Shown: positions 35,613 through 44,072 of the stretch, piece by piece
Layout: each line of letters starts with the position of its first letter
How positions within the stretch are numbered: the first letter of the stretch is position 1
Assembly: GCF_002160525.1 (NCBI RefSeq)
Contig: NZ_NFKT01000003.1
Coordinates: 216,830-280,829 of the forward strand
Direction: 5' to 3'
DNA: 64,000 nt
Origin: Lachnoclostridium sp. An169
GTDB taxonomy: Bacteria > Bacillota > Clostridia > Lachnospirales > Lachnospiraceae
Position numbers and translations under genes: made by a program
The notes under the pieces: model-generated
Told to the model about the DNA's origin: nothing
Database searches by the model: none
The model's input: the letters and a program-made list of their open reading frames with translations, nothing else

Positions 35613-37226
35613 ATGATGAAGAAAGAAAAGAACACGGGAAGAAAGAAAAGGACGGCAGTCCTTCAGAGGCTGGTCCTTGGGATGACGGCCGGGCTGCTCG
35701 CAGGCATTTTCTCCGGCTGTACAGTCCGGGAAGGAGACAGCAGTACATATCAGACAGGGGAAGAGAGCAGTACGAAGACATTTGTCTTTGGTGACACTAC
35801 TTTTAATGCGGAGAACGGCGAGGCGGACATCAATCCCCGCCATGACAACGGAGGATGGGCCTGTATCCGCTACGGTGTAGGGGAGACGCTGTTTCGGTTT
35901 ACAGATCAGATGGAGATCGAACCGTGGCTTGCCCGGAGTTATGAAAATACAGACGAACTCACCTGGAAGATCACCCTGCGGGACGGAATCACATTTACAA
36001 GCGGGCGGAACATGGACGGCGAGGCGGTAAAAGAGTGTCTGGAGGCGCTGGTGTCCGAGCACGACCGGGCCGCGGGGGATCTGCATATCGCAGAGATCAC
36101 CGCGGAAGGAATGACCCTGACGATCCGCACGGAGATACCGGTCCCCACGCTGATCAACGCTCTGGCGGATCCGTACGCGTGTATCTGCGACGTCCGGGCC
36201 GGGGTGACGGAAGACGGGATCGTGCAGGGGACAGGGCCTTACCGGGCAGTTTCCCTGACCCCGGACACAAGTCTGGAACTGGTGAAGAATGAAGACTACT
36301 GGAACGGGGAGCCGAAACTTGACGAGATCACAGTGCGGACGATCACGGACGGAGATACCCTGACCATGGCGCTCCAGTCCGGGGAGATCGATGCGGCCTA
36401 TGGGATCCCTTATTTAAGTTATCCTCTGTTTGAAAATGACGGATATACATTTACCGGCTGTGCGACGAGCCGTGTCTTTTTCGGAGCGATGAACTTTGAA
36501 AGCGGGATCACAGGGGATCCTGCGGTGAGGAAAGCCATCGCCATGGGGATCGACAAAGAGGGATTTGTGGAGGGACTGCTGGATGGGAACGGATACGCGG
36601 CCACAGGCGTGTATCCGGACAGCTTTGCTTTCGGCGGAGACGCAGTTACCGCGGAAGGATATGATCCGGATGGAGCCGCGCAGGTGCTCGAGGATGCAGG
36701 ATGGACGGATGAGGACGGGGACGGCCTCCGTGAGAAGGACGGAACGCCTCTGGTCCTGCGGTGGCTCACGTACCCGAGCCGGCAGGAACTGCCTCTTCTG
36801 GCGGAGGCGGCCCAGGCGATGCTGGGCGAGATCGGATTCCGGGTGGAGATCATCAATACTGCAGACCACAACCGCCTGCGGTCGGACAGCAGTGCCTGGG
36901 ACATCTACGTCAGTGCCATGGTGACGGCCCCCACCGGGGATCCGGAATATTTCTTCACCTATCACTGTCTTGATTCATCAGACAGTAACGACGGTCATTA
37001 CCACAGTGACCGTCTGGAGGAACTGGCAGAGGAGATGGCCAGGACGTTTGATGTGCAGAGGCGGGAGGAACTGGCGGTGGAGATGCAGCAGACGATCCTG
37101 GATGACAATGCCTATGTGTTCTGTTCCCATCTGCGGATGAGCATGATCGCAAAGGCGGGCGTCACCGGACTTACGGCTCATCCCTGTGACTATTATGAGA
37201 TTACGGTGGATCTGGATTATGAATGA
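35613..37226 (+). CDS. Nickel/peptide-type ABC substrate-binding lipoprotein (SBP family 5)
   Basis: A 537-residue family 5 solute-binding protein. A basic N-terminus and hydrophobic segment end in the lipobox FSGC (Cys36). The body shows WACIRYGVGETLFRFT, LTWKITLRDGITFTSGR, GTGPYRAVS and AMNFESGITGDPAVRKAIAMGID, all characteristic of NikA/DppA-like proteins. An EF-hand-like acidic loop (DEDGDGLREKDGTP) near residue 370 is part of the family fold. It would deliver a nickel complex, peptide or other metallophore. No NikA-specific residues are evident to me. Its stop overlaps the ATPase start. Confidence 0.85.
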   Translation: MMKKEKNTGRKKRTAVLQRLVLGMTAGLLAGIFSGCTVREGDSSTYQTGEESSTKTFVFGDTTFNAENGEADINPRHDNGGWACIRYGVGETLFRFTDQMEIEPWLARSYENTDELTWKITLRDGITFTSGRNMDGEAVKECLEALVSEHDRAAGDLHIAEITAEGMTLTIRTEIPVPTLINALADPYACICDVRAGVTEDGIVQGTGPYRAVSLTPDTSLELVKNEDYWNGEPKLDEITVRTITDGDTLTMALQSGEIDAAYGIPYLSYPLFENDGYTFTGCATSRVFFGAMNFESGITGDPAVRKAIAMGIDKEGFVEGLLDGNGYAATGVYPDSFAFGGDAVTAEGYDPDGAAQVLEDAGWTDEDGDGLREKDGTPLVLRWLTYPSRQELPLLAEAAQAMLGEIGFRVEIINTADHNRLRSDSSAWDIYVSAMVTAPTGDPEYFFTYHCLDSSDSNDGHYHSDRLEELAEEMARTFDVQRREELAVEMQQTILDDNAYVFCSHLRMSMIAKAGVTGLTAHPCDYYEITVDLDYE

Positions 37227-38031
37227 ACTTCTGGTTTTTGATCAGGTTGAGATATGTTATCACGGGAAACCTGCGGTGCAGGATATCAGTTTTTCTGTAA
37301 ATCCCGGCGAAGTCCTGGGGATCGCGGGGGAATCCGGGAGCGGGAAGAGCACGCTGATCCGGGCCGTCCTGGGGATACTGGGGCAGGGAGGGCAGATCAC
37401 AAAGGGCAGGATCTGTTTTCAGGACAGAGACCTGCTCCGGCTTTCTGAACGGGATATGCGGAAGCTCCGGGGAGAGCAGATCGGAATGATCTTCCAGGAT
37501 GCAGGCGCTTCCTTCTGTCCGGTCCGCACGATCGGCGATCAGATCTGCGGGAGCCTGTCAGCCCACAGAAAGATCCGGCGCCGGGAGTCGGATGCGATGG
37601 CACTGGAACTCTTTGAGAAACTCGGACTTACAGAGGGACGCAGGATCCTGGAGAGTTACCCTTTTGAACTCTCCGGAGGCATGAACCAGAGAGTGGGGAT
37701 CGCTGCAGCGATGCTCTTAAACCCTGCCCTGCTTCTGGCGGATGAGCCGACCAGCGCGCTGGACGCGGTCTCCGGACGCCAGGTGATCGAAGAGATGCGG
37801 ATCCTCAAAGAGCTGTACGGTACAGCGGTCATCCTTGTGACTCACAACATCGGTGTGGTCTCAGCCCTGGCTGACCGGGTGCTGGTCCTCCACAGAGGGA
37901 GGATTGCGGAATGCGGGGAAACCTCCCGGGTGCTCGAGGACCCTCAGGATGCGTACACGCGGGAACTGCTGGAGGCAGTGCCGAAATTGCGGAGATATAG
38001 GTCCGCATATCGGACGGAACCCAAAATGTGA
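37219..38031 (+). CDS. ABC transporter ATPase, NikD/DppD-like
   Basis: The ATG at 37219 overlaps the end of the binding-protein gene by 8 bases. 270 residues with Walker A GESGSGKST, Q-loop GMIFQDAGASFCPVRTIGDQI, signature LSGGMNQRVGIAAAM and Walker B LLLADEPTSALDA. It is the first of two ATPases of the importer. The tail (RRYRSAYRTEPKM) is short for the DppD type, which usually has a peptide-binding cysteine cluster. The absence of that cluster fits NikD better. Confidence 0.88.
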   Translation: MNELLVFDQVEICYHGKPAVQDISFSVNPGEVLGIAGESGSGKSTLIRAVLGILGQGGQITKGRICFQDRDLLRLSERDMRKLRGEQIGMIFQDAGASFCPVRTIGDQICGSLSAHRKIRRRESDAMALELFEKLGLTEGRRILESYPFELSGGMNQRVGIAAAMLLNPALLLADEPTSALDAVSGRQVIEEMRILKELYGTAVILVTHNIGVVSALADRVLVLHRGRIAECGETSRVLEDPQDAYTRELLEAVPKLRRYRSAYRTEPKM

Positions 38032-38080
38032 CGGAATGGAGCGCATGAGACAGATGAGATGGAACAGAGAGAGGAAACAG

Positions 38081-38845
38081 ATGAAGAGGGTGAAACCGGT
38101 ACTTGAAGTAAGAGATCTGACCGTGAGATTTACGCAGAGGGACACTGCTGTGGACGGGGTGAGTTTTCAGCTTTATCCGGGAGAGATCCTGGGGATTGCC
38201 GGGGAGTCCGGCTCGGGAAAGAGCACTGTCGCCAGAGCAGTCACCCGCCTGATCGATGCGGCTTCCGGGGAGATTTTCCTCAAGGGGGCGCCGATCACTC
38301 ATGTCACAGGAAAAAGGCAGAGGGCTGTCTATCGGGACATTCAGATGGTCTTTCAGTCTCCGGCAGGTTCATTTGACCCGCGAAAGACTTTGGGGGACGG
38401 GATCGGAGAAAGTCTTGGAAATACCGGGATGAAACGGAGCGAAGTCCGGGAAAGGGTGGGAGAACTCTTAAGACAGTGCGGACTTGGAGAAGAATTTGCC
38501 GGGAAATATGCCCGTGAAGTCAGCGGAGGGCAGTGCCAGAGAGCGGCGATCGCGCGGGCCCTTGCCATCCGGCCGGATATTCTGGTCTGCGATGAAGCCG
38601 TGAATGCGCTGGATGTGACAGTGCAGAAGCAGATCATTGAAGTGCTGAAAGATCTGCAGCAGGAATACGGTATGTCATATCTGTTCATCTCCCACGATCT
38701 GGCTCTGATGCAGAGCTTCTGCGACCGGCTTCTCATCATGCAGAAGGGAAAGATCGTTGAAGAGGGGACAGCGGATGAAGTCATCCTGCATCCAAAGAAG
38801 GAATACACGAAACGTCTGATGGAGGCGGCCTTTCTGTTCGGCTGA
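38081..38845 (+). CDS. ABC transporter ATPase, NikE/DppF-like
   Basis: The ATG at 38081 follows AGAGAGG; an in-frame ATG at 38036 is a possible longer start. 254 residues with GESGSGKST, MVFQSPAGSFDPRKTLGDGI, signature VSGGQCQRAAIARAL and LVCDEAVNALDVTVQ. It completes the five-component importer. It ends 29 bases before the 3' end of the convergent CsoR-like gene. Confidence 0.88.
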   Translation: MKRVKPVLEVRDLTVRFTQRDTAVDGVSFQLYPGEILGIAGESGSGKSTVARAVTRLIDAASGEIFLKGAPITHVTGKRQRAVYRDIQMVFQSPAGSFDPRKTLGDGIGESLGNTGMKRSEVRERVGELLRQCGLGEEFAGKYAREVSGGQCQRAAIARALAIRPDILVCDEAVNALDVTVQKQIIEVLKDLQQEYGMSYLFISHDLALMQSFCDRLLIMQKGKIVEEGTADEVILHPKKEYTKRLMEAAFLFG

Positions 38846-38874
38846 ACAGAGAGCTCTTCTGCCGGACGTTTTAT

Positions 38875-39195
38875 TTATTTGATGAACTGATCGATCGCTT
38901 TCTTGAACTGTTCCAGGGCTTCCGGATCATTTTCACTGACCGCGTCAACGATGCAGTGGTCCAGATGGTCTTTCAGGATCAGTTTCCCGGTGTTCGTCAG
39001 AGCGGCGCGGACAGCGGCAAGCTGGATGAGGACTTCCGAACAGTCCTGACCGTTTTCTACCATCTTTTTTACTGTCTCCAGATGGCCGATCGCCCGGGAG
39101 AGCCGATTGACAACAGCCTTTGTCTGGGTATGGGTATGTTTGTGCTGATGTTCTGAATGATCAGAATTTTCATGGAAATGATGTGTTTCGTTCAT
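38875..39195 (-). CDS. CsoR/FrmR-family metal-responsive repressor with His-rich N-terminus
   Basis: The ATG at 39195 follows GGAGGTAG on the minus strand. The 106-residue helical protein has the family core RLSRAIGHLETVKKMVENGQDCSEVLIQLAAVR in two parts, and putative metal ligands Cys52, His77 and Cys81 (GQDCSE, KDHLDHC). The first 22 residues contain eight histidines, more than usual. Cys/His/Cys is the copper-sensor ligand set of CsoR; nickel/cobalt sensors of the related RcnR type use a different set. It is convergent with the Nik-type transporter. Confidence 0.85.
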   Translation of the reverse strand: MNETHHFHENSDHSEHQHKHTHTQTKAVVNRLSRAIGHLETVKKMVENGQDCSEVLIQLAAVRAALTNTGKLILKDHLDHCIVDAVSENDPEALEQFKKAIDQFIK

Positions 39196-39342
39196 AGAGC
39201 TACCTCCGGGGACTATTATGAAAGTGAAGAAAGAAGTTGTCAAGCTTTCTTTCTGTTTTGTGTTTAGTATAACGTAAACGGGATCGGCATGTCCAATTCG
39301 TTTTGTCTGTCATTTGGATAATCGCCGGCTTATAATTAGTTT

Positions 39343-39367
39343 TTCGCATAAGTTATACTTATGCGAA
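39343..39367. promoter_or_regulatory. 25-base perfect palindrome before the flavodoxin remnant
   Basis: Arms TTCGCATAAGT and ACTTATGCGAA flank TAT. It lies 74 bases upstream of the flavodoxin stub's start codon and ~150 bases upstream of the divergent csoR-like start. The ATAAG-N3-CTTAT core is a LysR-like half-site pattern. Its perfect symmetry implies a dimeric regulator still under selection. Confidence 0.55.
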
Positions 39368-39441
39368 CCATCGGAAATCGGAATTGTTTCTTTACAGAAA
39401 ATCATTAAAATGAGAGTCAGAAAAATAAAGGAGGATTTCCG

Positions 39442-39534
39442 ATGAGTAAAACACTGATCGTTTATTATTCAAGAAAAGGTGAAAACTACTGGAACGGAAG
39501 CATTAAAAATCTTGCAAAAGGAAATCTTACCTGA
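39442..39534 (+). pseudogene. Flavodoxin 5' remnant (30 codons)
   Basis: ATG at 39442 with SD AAGGAGGA. The product reads SKTLIVYYSRKGENYWNG and SIKNLAKGNLT, the FMN-phosphate loop region of a flavodoxin, then stops after 30 residues. The rest of the ~150-residue fold is absent from the DNA that follows. W replaces the usual V/Y at residue 17. It is a deletion remnant, unlikely to bind flavin. Confidence 0.7.
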
Positions 39535-39828
39535 ATTTAAAATTTCCCTAACAGTGATTCTATATTTTCGTGCTACAGTAGGCATATCAACAGCCGGAAG
39601 GACATCCGGGAAATACAGCCGAAAGTGTGGAATGGAATATGAGAAAAGAAAGAAGAAAGATCAAACATATCAAGATGGACCTTGCAAGGAGTTATTCCGG
39701 TATGGAATCGAAAGTGGATGCCAGGGCAAGGGAGGTTTTTAAAAGAAAACCTTATACGGCCGTGCACGCTTAGGCTGTACGGTGCCGGGAAAGAGCAGAA
39801 CCGTCGGAGAGGACAGGATACCGGAAGA
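39535..39828. other. Gene-free stretch with decayed sequence
   Basis: No supported gene. A 44-codon frame (39639-39773) encodes a basic peptide (KIKHIKMDLARSYSGM) but lacks an SD, so I do not call it. Confidence 0.5.
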
Positions 39829-40692
39829 TCAGTCCTCGCCGGCGGTTTCTTCTGCTGTTTGCAAAGCTTTCGGCAGGTATTCCGCCTCTGCCTCCAGGCA
39901 GGAGCAGTAGTACATTACGTTTGCCTCCTCATCCAGGATATGGATAAAGGCGCGGTCATAATCCCGGTGAAAGCGGCGGGACGAGACATTGGTAGTGAAG
40001 GAGGGAAGCGAACTGGAGGCGCTTAACTCCACGAACTGATCAAGATCGTCCTGCAGGATAAAATTCGGATTTACCATCTCCCGTCTGCACAGATCATACC
40101 AGAATCCGATCCGGGAGTGGAGGATGATGGTCAGGTTCTTCAGATCCCTCAGATAAAGTTCTTTGTGTCGGGCCAGAGGATGGTCTTTCGGCACTGCAAG
40201 ATACAGAATTTCTTCAAAATAAGGAACACTTATGATGCCTTCCTTTTCCACCGGGCCCGTTGTGACGATCAGCCTGTGGATCCCTTCTTCCAGATTGCGG
40301 ATCAGGAGTTCTTCTTCCGCATGGATCTCCGTGGAGATGGCCATGTCCGGATAACGGGAGGAATAGGCGGGGATCATCTCCCAGAGCGGCGCCGGGGCGC
40401 AGGAACCTATGGAGATCGTGTTACGGGTGCGGTTGTAAAGAGTGAGCTGGTCCTGCATCTCACGGGCACGTTTTAAAAGATCCCTGGCGTATGAGACGGC
40501 GAGAACCCCGGTGGGAGTCATGATCACCCGGTTCTTCCTGTGCTCAAAGAGCGGAAATCCCAGGTCTTTCTCCAGTTTCTGCATGGAACGGCTGAGTGCC
40601 GGCTGGGAAATATAGAGCTCCCGGGCCGCTTCTGACAATGTTCCACATTTCGCGATCGTGACAAGCTGTTCCAACTGATATAATTCAAACAT
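39829..40692 (-). CDS. LysR family transcriptional regulator
   Basis: The ATG at 40692 has an AGGAG SD 13 bases upstream on the minus strand. The N-terminal HTH (LYQLEQLVTIAKCGTLSEAAR, YISQPALSRSMQKLEKDLG) and effector domain (SIGSCAPAPLWEMIPAYSSRYP onward) are intact in 287 residues. It is convergent with the flavodoxin stub, whose promoter palindrome could be its target in an ancestral pair. It is divergent from the GH3 gene at 40914, which it may also control. Confidence 0.88.
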   Translation of the reverse strand: MFELYQLEQLVTIAKCGTLSEAARELYISQPALSRSMQKLEKDLGFPLFEHRKNRVIMTPTGVLAVSYARDLLKRAREMQDQLTLYNRTRNTISIGSCAPAPLWEMIPAYSSRYPDMAISTEIHAEEELLIRNLEEGIHRLIVTTGPVEKEGIISVPYFEEILYLAVPKDHPLARHKELYLRDLKNLTIILHSRIGFWYDLCRREMVNPNFILQDDLDQFVELSASSSLPSFTTNVSSRRFHRDYDRAFIHILDEEANVMYYCSCLEAEAEYLPKALQTAEETAGED

Positions 40693-40767
40693 TTTTTCTG
40701 TAAATCTCCTGAAATCTTTGTGAAGTATCACTATGCGTTTTGATTATACCACATTTCCCTTTTGGCA

Positions 40768-40797
40768 TTGTACATTTTTTTGAATTATCTCTATAAT
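40768..40797 (+). promoter_or_regulatory. Promoter of the first GH3 gene
   Basis: TTGTAC (40768-40773), an 18-base spacer and TATAAT (40792-40797). Confidence 0.55.
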
Positions 40798-40913
40798 TCA
40801 GATAAAGAAAAGAGAAAATTTACATAAGCTTTACACAGAATAAAGTACAAAACGGACAGCAGGGAGGAATTCTTCTGTGAAAGCAGTGTAAAGAAAAAGG
40901 AGGATGAAAGAGG

Positions 40914-43826
40914 ATGTTGGATATTAACTGGAGCGATGTGATGAGCATCCTGGAGCTGATCCGCCCGTATCTGATCGCGATCGGCGTTGCGGTCGTGCTG
41001 GGGATCATTATCACGATCGCAGTCATGAAGGTGAAGGAGCCGAAGAAGTACCTGATCCTCTCTCAGGCGAGAGTTGCGGTGCTTCTGGCAGTCGTGATCA
41101 CTGCGAACCTGATCTGTACGGGACCAATGTCAACCCTGCTCTCCCTGGTGAGCGGGTCGGGGTCGATCACAGAGGAGACGCAGGCCTCGGCGGAGGAACT
41201 CGGCATGGATATCGCGGATGAAGGAATCGTGCTGCTGAAAAATGAGGATAATCTTCTGCCGCTGACGGACAACAGGAATCTCAATGTATTCGGTTGGGCT
41301 TCCACCAACCCGGTCTATGGAGGAACCGGATCAGGGGCGCTCTCGGATTCTTATGAGATTGTGAACCTGACGACAGGACTTGAGAATGCAGGATTCAACC
41401 TGAACACGGAACTTTCGGATTTCTACACCGAGTACCGCGCAGACCGCCCGGAAGTGGGCATGTGGGCGCAGGACTGGACACTTCCGGAACCGCCGGTTGA
41501 AAATTATTCCGAAGACATGCTTGCAAACGCAAGAGAGTTTTCCGATACGGCCATGGTCGTATTCTCCCGTCCGGGCGGCGAGCATATTGATCTTCCGCAG
41601 AACATGACAGGTGTGAACTATACGAACAATTCGGAAGATTATGTGGATTTCCCGGAAGGAAGCCATTATCTGGAGATGAGCCAGAGTGAGCGCAATATGC
41701 TGGAGATGGTGTGCGAGAACTTTGAAAACGTCATCGTCGTCTACAACGGGGCAAATACAATGGAGCTTGGATTTGTCAACGAGTATCCCCAGATCAAGAG
41801 TGCCATCTGGTGTCCGGGTACAGGACAGAACGGATTCAATTCTCTGGGAAGCATCCTTGCAGGAGACGTGAACCCGTCCGGAAAGACAGCGGATACATTT
41901 GTGGCAGACCTGACGGCCTCCCCCACATTTAATAATTTCGGAGACTTTACATACGACAACATGGAAGAGTTCCAGATCTCAGAGGATGACCAGTTCGTAC
42001 CGGGAGCGCTTCCACACTTCGTAAATTATGTGGAAGGCATCTATGTAGGGTACCGCTTCTATGAGACGGCGGCAGAGGAAGGACTGATCAACTACGATGA
42101 AGCGGTGGTATACCCCTTCGGTTACGGACTTTCCTACACTACATTTACTCAGGAGATGAGCGATCTGACAGTGACGGACGACTCCATTTCCGTGGATGTG
42201 ACAGTGACGAATACCGGAGATACCGCAGGCAAAGACGTGGTGGAGATCTACTATACACCGCCGTATACGAATGGCGGGATTGAGAAAGCCAGTGTGAACC
42301 TGGCAGCATTCGACAAGACGGATCTGCTCGAACCGGGAGCTTCCCAGACACTGACTCTTACATTCAGTATCGAGGACATGGCTTCCTATGATTACGAAAA
42401 TGCACAGGCATACGTTCTTGAGGCAGGAGACTATGTGATCAGTTTAAGAAGCGGTTCCCACAACGTGATCGATTCCAGGACATATAATATTCCGGAGACG
42501 GTTACATACTCGGGGGACAACAGCCGGTCTACTGACCTGACAACTGCGACAAACCAGTTTGATTTTGCAGAAGGTGAGATCGAGTATCTGTCCCGGGCAG
42601 ACGGATTTGCAAATTATGAGACAGCCACGGCGGCTCCGACGAACTTCAGCATGCCGGAGGAGGATAAGGCACAGTTTACGAACAATTCCAACTGGGTGCC
42701 GGAGGAGGATCCGGATGCCCAGATGCCGACGACAGGCGCGGACAACGGTCTGGAGCTGGCTGACTTAAGAGGTCTGGAATATGATGATGAGCAGTGGGAC
42801 CTGCTCCTGGATCAGATGACCGTGGACGAGATGAACGAGCTGATCGCCCTGGGAGGCTATCAGACCGCGCCGGCTGACAGTGTGGGCAAGGTCCAGACGA
42901 CAGACTGCGACGGCCCGGCTTCCATCAACAACAACTTTACAGGTGTAGGTTCTATCGGATTCCCCTGCGGCGTTATGATCGCCAATACATTTAACGAAGA
43001 TATCGCCCGCGCTTTCGGACAGAGCATCGGAGAGATGGCAGATGAGATGAATGTATCCGGATGGTATGCTCCGGCTATGAATATCCACAGAAGCGCATTT
43101 GCAGGACGTAACTTTGAGTATTATTCGGAAGACGGACTTCTCTCCGGCAAGATCGCATCCCAGGCAGTTCAGGGCGCTGCAGAGCACGGTGTGTACGCCT
43201 ACATCAAGCATTTTGCACTGAACGATCAGGAGACGAACCGTTGGGAGATGCTTACCACATGGTCAAACGAACAGGCGATCCGTGAGATCTATCTGAAACC
43301 TTTTGAAATCTGTGTAAAAGAGGGAAACGCACAGGCTGTGATGTCCTCCTACAACTACATCGGATCCCAGTGGGCAGGGGCATGCGCGCCGCTCCTTGAG
43401 ACCGTACTCCGTGACGAGTGGGGATTTGAAGGATTTGTCCTGACAGACTATTTTGCAAACTTCGGTTACATGGATGCGACGAGATCCATCTACAACGGAG
43501 GAAGCTCCTGTCTGGCAAGCTATGACACAGGTTCCAACTACGTGACAGGCACAGATTCTGCCGCGACAGTCCGGAACATGAGAGAAGCGGTCCACCGGAT
43601 CTTCTACACGGTAGTGAACAGCCGTGCATATGAGCCGGAAAATATCGACACCGGCCTGCTCCTGTGGCAGATCGTGCTGATCATTGTGGACGTTGTGCTT
43701 GCAGTGCTGATCATTCTCTACGAGGCAGTGAGAGTCCGCAAAGTATACAAGAAGCGGAAAGCAGCAGTTCAAGTGAATCAGATACATCAGGCAGAAAAAA
43801 CAGATCAGGAATCTGGAGCTGAATAA
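40914..43826 (+). CDS. Membrane-anchored GH3 glycosidase with circularly permuted domain order
   Basis: 970 residues. Two N-terminal spans (~17-38 and ~50-70, separated by KVKEPKKY) and one C-terminal span (~914-937, followed by RVRKVYKKRK) place the bulk outside, tethered at both ends. The order is reversed from canonical GH3: first the C-domain (VLLKNEDNLLPL, GGTGSGAL, VYPFGYGLSYTTF), then an Fn3-like domain (~440-525), then the (beta/alpha)8 domain (DCDGPASINNNF, GRNFEYYSEDGLLSG, YIKHFALNDQETNR). The likely nucleophile is Asp845 in FVLTDYF, where the canonical enzyme reads SDW. It probably releases terminal beta-linked sugars at the surface. SD AAAGGAGG. Its own terminator (43848) separates it from the next GH3. 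Confidence 0.9.
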   Translation: MLDINWSDVMSILELIRPYLIAIGVAVVLGIIITIAVMKVKEPKKYLILSQARVAVLLAVVITANLICTGPMSTLLSLVSGSGSITEETQASAEELGMDIADEGIVLLKNEDNLLPLTDNRNLNVFGWASTNPVYGGTGSGALSDSYEIVNLTTGLENAGFNLNTELSDFYTEYRADRPEVGMWAQDWTLPEPPVENYSEDMLANAREFSDTAMVVFSRPGGEHIDLPQNMTGVNYTNNSEDYVDFPEGSHYLEMSQSERNMLEMVCENFENVIVVYNGANTMELGFVNEYPQIKSAIWCPGTGQNGFNSLGSILAGDVNPSGKTADTFVADLTASPTFNNFGDFTYDNMEEFQISEDDQFVPGALPHFVNYVEGIYVGYRFYETAAEEGLINYDEAVVYPFGYGLSYTTFTQEMSDLTVTDDSISVDVTVTNTGDTAGKDVVEIYYTPPYTNGGIEKASVNLAAFDKTDLLEPGASQTLTLTFSIEDMASYDYENAQAYVLEAGDYVISLRSGSHNVIDSRTYNIPETVTYSGDNSRSTDLTTATNQFDFAEGEIEYLSRADGFANYETATAAPTNFSMPEEDKAQFTNNSNWVPEEDPDAQMPTTGADNGLELADLRGLEYDDEQWDLLLDQMTVDEMNELIALGGYQTAPADSVGKVQTTDCDGPASINNNFTGVGSIGFPCGVMIANTFNEDIARAFGQSIGEMADEMNVSGWYAPAMNIHRSAFAGRNFEYYSEDGLLSGKIASQAVQGAAEHGVYAYIKHFALNDQETNRWEMLTTWSNEQAIREIYLKPFEICVKEGNAQAVMSSYNYIGSQWAGACAPLLETVLRDEWGFEGFVLTDYFANFGYMDATRSIYNGGSSCLASYDTGSNYVTGTDSAATVRNMREAVHRIFYTVVNSRAYEPENIDTGLLLWQIVLIIVDVVLAVLIILYEAVRVRKVYKKRKAAVQVNQIHQAEKTDQESGAE

Positions 43827-43847
43827 TCAATACCAGTTTTACTTTGC

Positions 43848-43890
43848 GGGATACCAAAAATACCAGATTTTTGGTATCCCTGCATTTTTA
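43848..43890 (+). terminator. Terminator after the anchored GH3 gene
   Basis: Perfect 13-base arms GGGATACCAAAAA (43848-43860) and TTTTTGGTATCCC (43868-43880), then TGCATTTTTA. Confidence 0.8.
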
Positions 43891-44072
43891 TGACAGGATG
43901 GCATCTGTAAGATCCCCGGGAAAAGAATGATTTCTGCGGCGAAAATGCCAGTTGTGCTCCAAAACAGGCAAGTTATGCAGAAATGGGAAAAAAACATAAA
44001 AAATGTGTTAAGTTATCTGACAGAGCAGACAGGCAGGCAAGAACCTGCGGAACGAAAAAGGAGGAGAGATTT

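Noticed and set aside
39639..39773. 44-codon basic peptide gene
   Set aside because: No SD, no recognisable family, and it lies in sequence that looks like decayed remains of the flavodoxin locus.
43983..44072. Start of the canonical GH3 gene at ATG 43983
   Set aside because: No SD and a basic non-family extension; the TTG at 44073 has an excellent SD and matches the normal GH3 start.
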